Origin: Ligustrum vulgare
Taxonomy: Eukaryota > Streptophyta > Magnoliopsida > Lamiales > Oleaceae
Reading direction: 5' to 3'
NCBI GenBank assembly: GCA_963555705.1
Contig: OY743189.1
Coordinates: 6,527,501-6,591,500 of the forward strand
Length of the DNA: 64,000 nt
The position numbers and the translations under genes are program-made. Under the pieces are notes generated by a model. It was not told the origin of the DNA. It searched no databases and was given only the letters and a program-made list of their open reading frames with translations. Each line of letters starts with the position of its first letter. Position 1 is the first letter of the stretch. This document shows positions 34,500 to 45,924 of the stretch, one piece after another.

Positions 34500-35696
34500 T
34501 ATATACTAGTATTTCACCCATGCGATGCACGAAAGTTATTATCCACAATATCGATTTCAATAAGTATTCGTAAAATTTTAGTGCTTATACATAATCAACA
34601 CATATATAAATGGATAAAAAAGAATTCTCTATTACAATAATTATTAGAATTTAGAAAATAACATAAGTAATTCAAATCATTAAAAAATACTTTGAATAGT
34701 AAACGTCAATTTATAAATTTAAATAATAAATTATTATTGATTTCAATAATTTTTATGAATTATTAATAACTTCATTGAAAATGTAAATTTAGTAGTTTTT
34801 TAATGGTATATCATATTTGATGTAATATTATGTGCACAAATATTGATGCATGTGAAAGGTATTAACATATTTCGCATAACTTTTACATTTGCCTCTTGTA
34901 TTCATCGTACTTTTTAATTTTCATTCAAAAACATCAATCACAATAATTAAAAAAGAAATAGTCAAAATATTTGAATTTAACCATTAAAACTTTATTTACA
35001 AAAATAAGTAATCGAAATAATAATTTTGAAAATCTCACGATTATCATGATACGATAATCGAATAAAGTTGTAGATTATTAAATTATACCGAAAATTATAC
35101 TCTATAATCTTTTAAAATTTATTAAAATTAAGAATGATTAAAAAATATTAATCATTCTATTAATATTATTAACTATAAAAATTCAAAGCATTAACTCTTC
35201 ACTATTAAACTTCGTTCAATAACTTTTTCTATAAATTATTTATAAGCAATACTTTTTTTTAACCCACTTTTTAATTACATATTTTTTCAAAACTATTTTT
35301 CAACTACACATTTTACCTCGAAATAGTTGCTGAACAGATGTTTAATTTATTAAAATATTTAATAATAATATATATTTAGAAAATATGATTTTTAATATTA
35401 AAGATAACAAATGATTTGATCATTAATAATTAAAACATAATTTAATTATTGATGGCTACACATAGGATTTATAATATTAAGAATAACAAATAAATAAAAA
35501 AAATCAATAATTAAATAATAATAATAATACTGATAACTAAAAATATTGATTGAACTCATTCAATATTAATGTTAATAATAAAAATAATAATTATAACCAA
35601 AATATACAAATAACAATAAAATCATATTAATTATTTACTATAATACTAAAACATAAAGAATTTAAGAATTAAATTATTCCAAACTATCATACTTTT
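34500..35696 (+). repeat. AT-rich element starting ACTAGTATTTCACCC, copy 1
   Basis: The head ACTAGTATTTCACCCATGCG followed by ATGCACG contains the hairpin-like GTGCGATGCAC theme. Text at 34580-34680 (TTATACATAATCAACACA ... ATTACAATAATTATTAGAAT) recurs at 35780-35880, about 1.2 kb on, with a related head at 35698, so two partial copies lie in tandem. Confidence 0.7.
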
Positions 35697-36172
35697 ATAT
35701 ATAGTATAGATTCCCACCAGTGCAATAAATTGAAATTGCTATCGGCAATACAATATAGATAATCATTCATAAAATTTAATGATTATACATAATCAACACA
35801 AATACAAAAGATAAAAAAATAATTTTTTATTACAACAATTATTAAAATTTAAAAACAACATAAATAATCCAAATTATCGAAAATTTTATTAATGATAAAT
35901 GCAAATTCTGTAGTTTTTTAATTGTATATCATGTTAGATATAATACTATGAGTGCAAATATTGATATTTGTTCAAGATATAAATATATTTATTATGATTT
36001 TTGTATTTACTTCACATATTTAACTTTTTCTCATTTTTAGTTCAAAATTCACAATAAACTATAAATATGTGTTTAATCTTAATTCATCAAATATACGATA
36101 ATTGAAAAACATTGAAGATCGAGAAATTATTAAAATTAAAAAATATTAACCATTGTTTAGTATTTACCATAA

Positions 36173-36176
<4 letters not shown>
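35697..36176 (+). repeat. AT-rich element, tandem copy 2 (partial)
   Basis: Starts TATAGATTCCCACCAGTGCA and repeats the internal text of the preceding copy as far as the AT microsatellite at 36177-36210. Confidence 0.65.

Positions 36177-36210
<34 letters not shown>
36177..36210 (+). repeat. (AT)n microsatellite
   Basis: Sixteen or more AT dinucleotides directly left of a MITE. Confidence 0.95.
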
Positions 36211-36211
<1 letters not shown>

Positions 36212-36586
36212 AGTATCTCTAATGGTTTATGGATTGTGAAAAAAAACCATTACAACATAGGAAAAACAAATAATAATTTAAATATTTCATCTTCAATTGT
36301 TAGTTTTCATACTTATATGATGCTGATGTGATATGAATATTATCTTGTACTATCTCTAGGTATAGATAATGTACTAAACAAAATAACTAGACAAATGTTA
36401 ATTTTTCATTTATTTAATCTAAGAAAATGTTCCCAATTTGATGACATGTGTACAAATAAAAAATTATAGACAAAGATCATTGAAGACAAATTTTAAATTT
36501 CATTATTTATTTTATGAACATGAGTGAAATATTTATCTATTTAATTGTCACATAGATCAAAAAATGTATAAACCATTAGAAATGCT
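36212..36586. mobile_element. MITE with AGTATCTCTAATGG termini, 375 bp
   Basis: The left end AGTATCTCTAATGGTTTAT pairs with the right end ATAAACCATTAGAAATGCT as imperfect terminal inverted repeats. ATAAG flanks both sides (36207-36211 and 36587-36591). The interior is AT-rich and noncoding. The superfamily is uncertain. Confidence 0.8.
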
Positions 36587-36752
36587 ATAAGGATAAAGAT
36601 TTTTGTTAAAATTATCTTTGTTTACTTTTCTTATTCTCATCGTCATTTTCCATCATAAGACATCTAATAAAAACTAGGGAAAAAATGTTTGCTAAAATCA
36701 AGATTATTCAAAGTTTAAAATGCTAGGAAAAGTCTCCCAATGGTATAATTCT

Positions 36753-37695
36753 TGTTGGATATTGATTTAATAAATAGAAAAATTGATTAAAGTGATTTCG
36801 TGTCGACTTCGGTCAAACATTCAAACTCGACCCAATCAGTATAAACAAATTAGTTTGCCACTTCGTCGCTTTGGGAAGTACAAACGGGGATCGATCTGCA
36901 TGGTCAAGTCGCGGGGGTCGAGGGGACAGCGTCCCTCGTGGGGGCTCGAGGGCAATGCCCCCAAAAGAGAATTTAGATTTATTTGCATACATTGAAGGGT
37001 ATATTTAGCATTTTGAAACCAATATTGGATGAATGAGAAATTACGGAAAATGATGAAAATCGAGTCAAAATTTTTGCCCATGCGATCGCATGGTTATAAA
37101 ATCATGCGATCACACATCAACTGTTTTTTCTAAATATTTAGTTTTGCATAAAGCCATGCGATCGCACTGCTTAGAACCATGCGATCGCATAGTTGTCCGA
37201 ACAGTTGTGTCATCTGGAAGGGTTGCATGGTTTTGCTCTACAACACTTCATCCACAACGCTTCATCCTCTATAAATAGGACCCTTGGAATGTCCTATTTT
37301 ACATACCAATGATATGCCATCATAATAGCATTCTCTACTCTCCTCTTAATAAAAAATTATTGCATATGTTGCATATTGTTTTTGAATTTCTTTCTTTTTC
37401 ATTTTTAGAGTACAAAAATCATAATTTTGGTTCGTTGTGCTTATATTTTGGAGTGCTTCTAATACAAGTAGAAGCCGTTGTATCTTTGGAGTTGATTGCC
37501 GTAATCCGTGGGTACCGTTGCGTTGCAAATTTGACTTAAGGATAAAGTGTTCTATACTTGCCTCGACTTTGTCATATTTCTTCTTTTTTCCTTTCTTTTC
37601 TTATTTCTTTGACGTTACTCCGTCCATTTGTTGACCCGAATTTCATATAAATTATTTTACTTCTTTGACGTCACTATACACAAAATATTCCAACA
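36753..37695 (+). mobile_element. Solo LTR (943 bp)
   Basis: Starts TGTTGGATATT and ends AATATTCCAACA (TG...CA with short inverted ends). Near-identical 5-mers flank it (ATTCT left, ATTTT right). Inside are a G-rich block (GACAGCGTCCCTCGTGGGGG), a TATA-like TATAAATA at 37270-37277 and four copies of a CATGCGATCGCATG-type palindrome upstream of it (37079-37195). No polyprotein sequence adjoins either side, as expected after recombination between two LTRs. Confidence 0.75.
37270..37277 (+). promoter_or_regulatory. TATA box of the solo LTR
   Basis: CCTCTATAAATAGGACCC is a textbook plant TATA context. It is placed mid-LTR, where the U3/R boundary would be, just downstream of the GCGATCGC palindrome cluster. 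Confidence 0.65.
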
Positions 37696-38600
37696 ATTTT
37701 TTAATTCCTTATTGTATTAATAAAGTAAAACTTCGGATATGTGAACAATAGAAACTGAGAAATCAGTTGCACAATTCCATTGATTGAAAGAATTAATTGC
37801 AATTTTGTTTTAAATAAAAATATAGCTGGAAATGTAAAAGAGATTAAAGGAATTGAAAGTCAAACTGGATCTGACTAATCCATGTGCCTTGGTTTTGTTA
37901 AATTATTATTCAGAATCTTGCTTCTCATTCTTGACAAATTTATAAATAGAAATAATAAGAAATATATAGTAAGCCTCTGCTTGATATATTATTAAAATTA
38001 AAAAAAAATTGAATATTGTTCATAAATAAAAATATAATATTTTTAAGTTAAAATATATGGTTAAAGGTGGTTTGGTAAAACGTATGTTGCCAAAAGGTGG
38101 TTTCTGTTCAACAACACTGTGATATTTATAAATTGATTTATTTATATTTTTGAGGTAAAATGTATGATTAAAAAGTGGAAAAACAAAAAATGTGTGGTTA
38201 GCCTCTGTTTGGTTCAAGAAATTTTGAACAACTTTTTCCTCGAAATTGATTTGCAACCACACATTTTCATGCGACTCATTACTTTTACACATTTCAATCT
38301 ATTTTCTACAAGACTACAACACATTATTTAAAAATTCAAATTTCTTCCAAAATATCGTACACCAAACGAGCTCTTAAAAAGTGGTTTGAGAAATTGTATT
38401 TTTTATAAATTGGTCTATAGAATCTCCAATGCAATAATATCTACTATGTATATGTAACAAAAGATATCGACATTATATCAAACAACTCTTTCGATGCAAC
38501 AATGTTCATTGTGCAAATGTGGTAAGTTATTATTAGTTTTTGAAAAAAGAAATAGGGAGAAATGTATTAATTGAAGTGAGAATGTCTCTGTTTTTTGTAA
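37696..38600. other. AT-rich spacer with fragments of the TTTATAAACTGATTTATTTATG repeat family
   Basis: No gene seen. A partial copy of the dispersed repeat described at 51301 lies at about 38105-38215. Confidence 0.5.
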
Positions 38601-38757
38601 CACCCTGTAGTTTATAAACTTTTTGTTTATGATTTTGAGGTAAAAAGTAATTGTTGAAAATTGGAGATGGGAAGTGTGTTTAATTAAAAAATTGTTTGGG
38701 AAATTTGTCTTTTATAAACTGATTTATAAATTAGTTTATTTCATTTATCAAACACTT
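38600..38757 (+). repeat. Copy of dispersed TTTATAAACTGATTTATTTATG MITE-like family
   Basis: Contains the diagnostic order: GTTTATAAAC..., TTTGAGGTAAAAAGT, TTGAAAATTGGAGA, a TTATAAACTGATTTATAAAT second block and ATTTATCAAAC. Confidence 0.75.
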
Positions 38758-38988
38758 GCTAAATTAATGATAGACATTGTGTACATATTGTGATAGATAA
38801 ATTCTAGCATTAATTGGGTCACATAAACAATTTTTAACCATTTGTCAAGAAAAGTTGTAGACATTGTGCTTGAACATTATTGCATTTAACACTATTGCAT
38901 TGGAGGTGCTCCTGTAAATGTAATAATTGTGTTAAAAAATGAATGATTAAAAATGTGTAAACGGAGGATAAGTGTTATAATAAATTCT

Positions 38989-39125
38989 CCATTTGGTAAC
39001 TTGTTTATAAATAAATTTATAAACAACACATTCCAAAAATTACTTTTAACCACAAATATTTTCTCAAATAATTTTTTAACCACATATTTTACCTCAAAAA
39101 CATTACATTATTTATTTATTAACAA
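38989..39125 (-). repeat. Copy of the same MITE-like family, inverted
   Basis: CCATTTGGTAACTTGTTTAT ... TTAACCACATATTTTACCTCA is the reverse complement of the family consensus. Confidence 0.7.
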
Positions 39126-39828
39126 GAAAACTTTTAGACTTAAATTGTAGTTCTAAACTTATTATTAATATTTAATTTAAAACAATTTATAAATTCCTTG
39201 TCTAACTAAGCCCTTATTTGATGCCAACGAGGCAGGTTCGGAGTGGGAATGTCTTTCCCCTCAAGCTCAACGCTTACGGCAAAACTTATTTTTTACACTA
39301 AAACATCCTTTTAATTCCCTCACTAATTTTTATATACATCATAAATTCTCAAGTAATCTTCTGTTCTTCTGAATAAATGTTTTTCTAAATCATCTTTCTC
39401 TTCTTGGTATTTTATATTTTTGCCTTTCAATACCAAGTTAATTAGAACGGGTTGATACAATTAAAAAAAAACTCGTGTATCCACCAACGTAGTCGAGATT
39501 CTTTAAAAAATAAATACTGCCAATGTCAAACTCTCCTTTTGGCATGGATTCGTCGGTTTTGCCACCGGAGCCAAACTCATTAACCCTACAAATCAGTAGA
39601 AAATTGTCGATATGAAAAATGAACAACTGTATACGCATTGGTTTCCTTCGGGATATTAGTTTATTCCAACTCATTCTTCATTGCTTAAAGAAGAGGCATG
39701 AATAAGTTAATACTCTATAGGATTATCAGAGTTTAGTTCTATTTGAACTAATACTTAAAGAATGGGTTTTATTCAATTTGAACTAATACTGTCATTAATT
39801 CTTAAGAGGAATTCTAACTAGAAATATT

Positions 39829-40077
39829 TTAGGGTTAAGATCTTGATTATCTGAATTTTGATCTATGCGTGGAATTGATGAGAAAAAAGATGAGTAATAT
39901 TGGGATGATGAGTAAACCACAATAATGAATTTTTTCAAAATTTTTATTTTTTTTTAATAAATAGGATTAAGAGTATTATTTGTTGTGGTGTATTTATTGA
40001 AAATATATTTTAATTGTGATTTGATTATAATGTGGTGTAGTAAATAAATTTTATAGTGGTAATATAATTATCCCTAA
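39829..40077 (+). repeat. Possible small TIR element
   Basis: Begins TTAGGGTTAAG and ends AATTATCCCTAA, giving short imperfect inverted ends. Its 3' half resembles 925-1000 in the CACTA leader intron. No clean target duplication is visible. Confidence 0.35.
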
Positions 40078-40427
40078 ACAAATAAGTGCTCAAGCAATTA
40101 ACCATGACTTATGTGGATGTTAAAGTACTAAATATATATACAACTTAATCTAATTAAACAAAACATGTTCAAGCAATTAATCAAGACTTGTGGGGATGTT
40201 AAAGTATATCATCAATGTAACTCCAACTATATTTAACAAGAAACGAACCAAAATCAAATTTGAAGGTTATTGGTAAATGAGACGCGTATAATGTTATTTT
40301 TTTGGGCAAATTTGTACTAGTTATTCTTGTTCAAGCATCTAATATGCAAAAGAACCACCACATTGCAACATGAAATTCTTCGTTCAACTACTTGAAACCT
40401 TAAAGCAAGATGGCTCCTACATTAAAA

Positions 40428-40459
40428 AAAAAAAGAAGAAGAAGAAGAAGAAGAAGAAG
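40428..40459 (+). repeat. (GAA)n microsatellite
   Basis: AAAGAAGAAGAAGAAGAAG-type run following a poly-A stretch. Confidence 0.95.
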
Positions 40460-40856
40460 TTATATTTAAGAATTGAGTCGTGGCTCTATATAATTAAGAA
40501 ATTTGGATTAATTTATAAAATAATATATCGCCTTTTGCATTTTGTCATTTGTGTATTGTGAACAAATTTCAATGCACGAAGAAGTTGAAGGGTTTTTTCT
40601 GAAAAGAAACAAAAGAAAAATAAATCAACAATAAAGGAATTACTTAAATAACATAAAATCAAATCGGGTACTATACTTAGCATACCCAAATCTCCGTCCA
40701 AAGTCAATCTGGTGCACATATCAATGCCTTCAGGTGTTCAGATGAAACCTGCTTCTATGAGGACTTACGAACCTACTGTTTGTAATGAATGCAGACTCAG
40801 AGGCTACTTTGAAAACCATAATAGTCAAAATATCTCTTGCAGTTACTTGCAAAATA

Positions 40857-41754
40857 GAGTTACTTGTTCCAATGATCACTGAACTTATGTAACATTTTCG
40901 ATTAATCATTGAAATTTAAAATATCGAGTTTTGGTCACTAAATTTATGAGTTAATTATCACAATAATCACTGAACTATGTATATGTCCTCGACTGATCAT
41001 TGGAGTTTAAAATGTCGAGCTTCAATCACTAAACTTATAAAAATGACGAACTTTAGTCATTTAACTTAACTTTTGTAAAAGAATTAACGATGTGGCAGAC
41101 GGAATGTACACGTGATATCATGTCTCATTCAACCGACTAATCACGATACACCAAATTGTAACATAAAATTTTAAGGTCATCAATTAGCTACTAAACTTTA
41201 AAAATGTCTTCGATTGATCACTAAACTTTAAATTGATCGGATTTTGCTTGCTAAACTTGCAAATATGACACGACTGATCTGAAAATTTATAAACGTTCTT
41301 TCAAATTATTAGTTGCATACAACAAATCAATATTCTAAGACGTTTTTAAAAATTTAATGACCAATTGAAGACATTATTAAAATTTCTTACTTAGTAATTC
41401 AGTGTGCCCGATTGGTCGGTTGAAGGTGACGGGCGCTACATTCACATTTCGTTTGTCACGTTGTCAATTTTGTAATGAAAGTTAAGTCAATGACTAACGT
41501 CCATCATTTTGATAAGTTTAGTAATCAAAATTAGATATTTTAGACTTCAGTGATCATTCAAGGACACGTACATAAGTTCAGTAATTATTGGGACAATTAA
41601 CCCATAAGTTTAGTGTTCAAAACTCGACATTTTAAACTTCAATGACCGTCAAAGACGTAGACACAAGTTCAATGATCAAAACTCGATACTTTAAAGTTCA
41701 GTAATCAATTGAAGACAGAGACATAAGTCCAGTGATTATTGGGACAATTAACTC
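40857..41754. mobile_element. MULE-type MITE, 898 bp, with 9-bp target duplication
   Basis: Ends are GAGTTACTTGTTCCAATGAT and, at the right, ATTATTGGGACAATTAACTC (imperfect inverted repeat). TGCAAAATA flanks both sides exactly (40848-40856 and 41755-41763), the 9-bp duplication typical of Mutator-like elements. The interior is made of repeated modules like ATCACTGAACTTATG and AAAATATCGAGTTTTGGTCA in both orientations. Noncoding. Confidence 0.88.
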
Positions 41755-42175
41755 TGCAAAATAGGATATTTGGTTGAATTTTCCTTCCACCATCCCAGTA
41801 AGTCAAAATCTGTAGACGTAAGTGTGTTTGGTATTATTTAAAATGAGTTTTTTTTTAAATAAATAGTAAATTTTGGAAGAATGGATAGTTAAAATTTGAT
41901 TGAAAAGTCAAGTATTATGGGCTTGACTTTTAATGGATGATTGAGATTGTGTACTGTAGAAAAATGAGAACATTTTAATGAAAATCAAACAAGGGCTTGA
42001 TCCTCAAAAAACATATCTAGCTTGTCTTTCGTGTTTTTAGTAATAGAGTTGTTGCAAATAAATTTATCAATATCATTCAAAAGATCAAAAAATCATTTTT
42101 TCTCAAATTCATTTTCAATCACATTTTATCAATAAAATAGATTGTACGAAAACCCCAAAAATTTTCCTACTTTTA

Positions 42176-42334
42176 GCCTCCATTTGGCAGCACTGTGTAA
42201 TTTATAAACTAATTTATTTATGTCTCTTTAAGTAAAAAGAAATTGTTAAAAATTGGAGATAAAATGTGGTTGATTAAAAGTGATTTATAGAATTGTATAG
42301 TTTATATACCAATTTATTTGATTTACTAAACGGA
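42176..42334 (+). repeat. Copy of the TTTATAAACTGATTTATTTATG MITE-like family
   Basis: Starts GCCTCCATTTGGCAGCACTG and ends GATTTACTAAACGGA, showing GCCTCCRTTTGG-type imperfect inverted ends. Confidence 0.8.
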
Positions 42335-42482
42335 TTAATCACACACTTTAAAAAAATTATTATTCTAAAATATATTTTTGGTGAGTAATGCGCTCAAACA
42401 AAGAACTTTCCCTACCCTACGGTCCAAAATAAATCATGGATCACAGTCTTTTTTAGTTTTTTTTTTATCATGTCAACAATAG

Positions 42483-42640
42483 CCTCCGTTTGTAACCTTA
42501 CATTTTATTTTTATTTTTTTAATAAAATATATAATTTTTCAAATCACCTTTTAACTACAAACTTTTTAAATCAATTTTCAACTATTACTTTTACTTCAAA
42601 ATCATAAATAAATTAATTTATAAATCAAATATACATGTTA
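42483..42640 (-). repeat. Copy of the same MITE-like family, inverted
   Basis: Starts CCTCCGTTTGTAACC and contains CTTCAAAATCATAAATAAAT, the reverse complement of the family text. Confidence 0.7.
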
Positions 42641-42837
42641 CAAAAAAGAGACAAGATGATGATGATATCACCTTTTATCAACGCACATTTAAAAAAAAAA
42701 AACATTAGAATGGCATACTTGACCCAAAAAATTTAAATGACTTCAAATCGTTCGTATGCACAAATCAAATTTAAATTAATTTGAGATACTTCGGTGTCCA
42801 GATAGATAACAACATAGGTGAAAAATGTCTGTTAGGT

Positions 42838-42849
<12 letters not shown>

Positions 42850-42874
<25 letters not shown>

Positions 42875-43023
42875 TATTGTTTATAAATTTATTTATTTAT
42901 ATTTTTGAGGTAAAATGCGTGGTTAAAAAGTAAAGAGAAAAAATATATATGATTAAAAAATTATTTGAAAAATGTTAGTCTATAAATTGATTTATTAACC
43001 AAACTTACGTCTTTACCAAACAG
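42850..43023 (+). repeat. (TA)n run followed by a copy of the MITE-like family
   Basis: A TA microsatellite (about 42852-42877) runs into GTTTATAAATTTATTTATTT, TTTTTGAGGTAAAATGCG and ATTAACCAAACTTACG. An inverted partial copy follows at about 43110-43235. Confidence 0.7.
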
Positions 43024-43308
43024 AATGCCAATTTGATTTTACAAAAAGTAATTTTCGTACAGGTACGCACATTTTTTTTCGAAATCATTATTAATTATGA
43101 TTTTTTGTCTATTTTCTTTAACGTAATTATATAATTTATAAATAACATAATTTTTTAAAGAATATTTTAATTATACATTTTTTCTTTTCACTTTTTAATT
43201 ACACATTTTACCTAAAAATATAAATAAATTAATTTATAGTTAATATAGTGTTATCGAATAAAGTCTTTATGTAAAAATCTCAAATTCGTTGTCTAATTTT
43301 TATCAATG

Positions 43309-43458
43309 TTAAACATTTGTTTGATAACATTGTTTGATTTATAAATAAGTTTATTTATAATTTTGAGATAAAAATAAACTTGAAAATTGAAGAAAAAAAT
43401 GTGTATTATTAAAAAGTGATTTGAGAAAATGTAAGATTTATGAACCATTTTTTTAGAA
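43309..43458 (+). repeat. MITE-like family copy split by a foldback element
   Basis: The family text begins TTTGTTTGATAACATTGTTT and runs to ATTTATGAACCATTTTTTTA. The expected last bases (TTTACCAAATACG) appear at 45043, immediately beyond the foldback element and its target duplication, so the insertion interrupted this copy. Confidence 0.82.
43450..43458 (+). repeat. Target-site duplication (TTTTTAGAA), left copy
   Basis: Identical 9-mer at 45034-45042, directly flanking the foldback element. Confidence 0.92.
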
Positions 43459-45033
43459 GGGTTAATAGCACAAAACGTCTCAACGTTTTGATTTTTGACG
43501 CTAAACATCCAAACCTTTATAATTTTTGGTAGAAGACATCCTTTCTGTCAATTTTAACATCATTTCACCGTTAACTTCAAATTGAACAGTAAATGTCAAG
43601 GGCATTTTCGTCCAAAAAAAAGCAGCCCATTCATACTTGGGTAATTGGCACAAAACGTCCCTGCGTTTGACACTTATTGTGGAAAAACGTCCCTACGTTT
43701 ATTTTTTTGGCGAATAACATCCCTACGTTTATTTTTTTGGCGAATAACGTCCCTACCTTTAAATTTTCTTGTTCATTAATCCCCAAATTTTACTTTTCTT
43801 TCAATTTAGTCATTCCGTATTTTATTTAAAGGTAATTGTCTTCAAACGTGTATAACTTTTGATTTACAACTCCGAATTGCACTCCGTTTTTTGCGTTGAA
43901 CTCCAAATTCAACCATCTTTCTTATGATGTATCATGTGCTCATTTATTAAACATTTCGTTTTGACTTTTGTATAGTAGATACTTATTTTGTTAGGGCATA
44001 ATTGATTGACGTAAATTGATTTCTGTAAATTTTATTGAAACAGTGAAATTTTAATTTTAGTGTGTGTTCGGCGGCCAGCGGAATTTATAAAGTGGATTTA
44101 TTTGACTTTGTAATCTTTTTAAGGTAAAATATTTGGTTAAAAATTGGTATGTTTAGCCCCTGTTTGAGTCATGTTATAATCTCTAATAACTTTCTGAACA
44201 ACACACATTCTCTCTCTTTCTCCAATTTTTAAAAAGTGATTTAAAGAGAGAGAATGTGTATTGTTCAGAAAGTTATTAGAGATTATAACATGGCTCAAAC
44301 AGGGACTAAACATACCAATTTTTAACCAAATATTTTACCTTAAAAAGATTACAAAGTCAAATAAATCCAATTTATAAATTCCGCTGGCCGCCGAACACAC
44401 ACTAAAATTAAAATTTCACTGTTTCAATAAAATTTACAGAAATCAATTTACGTCAATCAATTATGCCCTAATAAAATAAGTATCTACTATACAAAAGTCA
44501 AAACGAAATGTTTAATAAATGAGCACATGATACATCATAAGAAAGATAGTTGAATTTGGAGTTCAACGCAAAAAACGGAGTGCAATTCGGAGTTGTAGAT
44601 CAAAAGTTATACACGTTTGAAGACAATTACCTTTAAATAAAATACGGAATGACTAAATTGAAAAAAAGTAAAATTTGGGGACTAATGAACAAGAAAATTT
44701 AAAGGTATGGACGTTATTCGCCAAAAAAATAAAGGTAGAGACGTTATTCGCCAAAAAAATAAACGTATGGACGTTTTTCTACAATAAGTGTCAAACGTAG
44801 GGACGTTTTGTGGCAATTACCCAAGTATGAATGGGTTGCTTTTTTTTGGACGAAAATGCTCTTGACATTTACTGTTCAATTTGAAGTTAACGGTGAAATG
44901 GGGTTAAAATTGACAGAAAGGATGTCTTCTACCAAAAATTGTAAAGGTTGGGATGTTTAGCGTCAAAAATCAAAACGTTGGAACGTTTTGCATAATACAT
45001 GTCAAACGTTGGGACGTTTTGTACTATTAACCC
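43459..45033. mobile_element. Foldback MULE-type element, 1575 bp, arms of ~770 bp
   Basis: The left arm, from GGGTTAATAGCACAAAACGT, is matched almost base for base by the inverted right arm ending ACGTTTTGTACTATTAACCC. The symmetry axis is near 44235-44250 (a short CCAATTTTTAAAAAGTGATTT loop). A second, inner TIR-like sequence (GGGTAATTGGCACAAAACGT, 43639; mirrored near 44820) lies inside each arm. The 9-bp duplication points to Mutator-like transposition. No protein is encoded. Confidence 0.93.
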
Positions 45034-45042
45034 TTTTTAGAA

Positions 45043-45924
45043 TTTACCAAATACGTGAAAGTCGAATAAAAAGCTAGAATTTATAACTTTTTTTTTTTAT
45101 TCTCTCCGAAGTCCAAAAAGAAAGAATCCACCACGCAACAAAAAGAAAGCTATTACCGCATCGCTCATCGAGCAGCAGTTAATCAACCCCTCACCCCCTT
45201 CATCTCTCTGACTCTCTCTAATGGAAAATGAAAGTAATTCCTGGAGACGTGACGGAGCTGTTTGTCAGAGTGTTGTATAACGTAATAAATAAGCAACATC
45301 AGAGATGATGAAATGTGTCGGCTCGATTATTCTTCCCATCGTGGTATGGAACCTTCCCTTCTTGTATGTATGTATGTATTAATTATCTGTTCGGTGGAGT
45401 GATAATAAATTTGATTTATTTGAATTTTTTTTTTCCAATAAAATGTATGGTGTGAGAAAAGTGCGCGTGGTCAAAATTGTTGGTTTATAATGAGAATAAA
45501 CAATCGTCTGACAGTGGAGGGATGACAACTGTTTAGGTTGACAAGAGGGTTTCTTGGGTTGACTGACTCATCATAGAATTTTTGTTTTGGGTGAGGGGAA
45601 TTTTCTTTTATTCTCTTTTTACTTTTTATTAAATTATTTTTATTTTCCTGTAAAACTTGTTTTATTCCCGTTTTGTGATTCATTTGGATAATGAATAATT
45701 ATTGAAGCTTGATGCAGAAGACAGAGTGAAGATCAGAGTTTTTTGGAATGCTACTGGTCCTTTTTTTGGTGTAATACTGTAATTTCATAGTTTTATTGGG
45801 ATATGCTTTATGGTGGGTGTTTATGAAATCCTGTAAATATTCTTGGAAAGATTGATTTTTGAGCAGATTGTGAAGTGGTGGTCTTGTGGATAAATTGTGG
45901 GTGATTGGGAAAAAAAGCACTATT
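45043..45924 (+). promoter_or_regulatory. Promoter and 5' untranslated region of the RBR ligase gene
   Basis: CT-rich text (45095-45220, including CTCTCTGACTCTCTCTAATG) is typical of plant promoters and leaders. A possible leader intron runs from a donor-like GTATGGAACC near 45355 to an acceptor-like TGATGCAG ending at 45718. The transcription start is not determinable by eye. Confidence 0.4.

Noticed and set aside
39438..39674. 78-codon minus-strand frame
   Set aside because: No domain or splice context recognised; isolated in AT-rich DNA.
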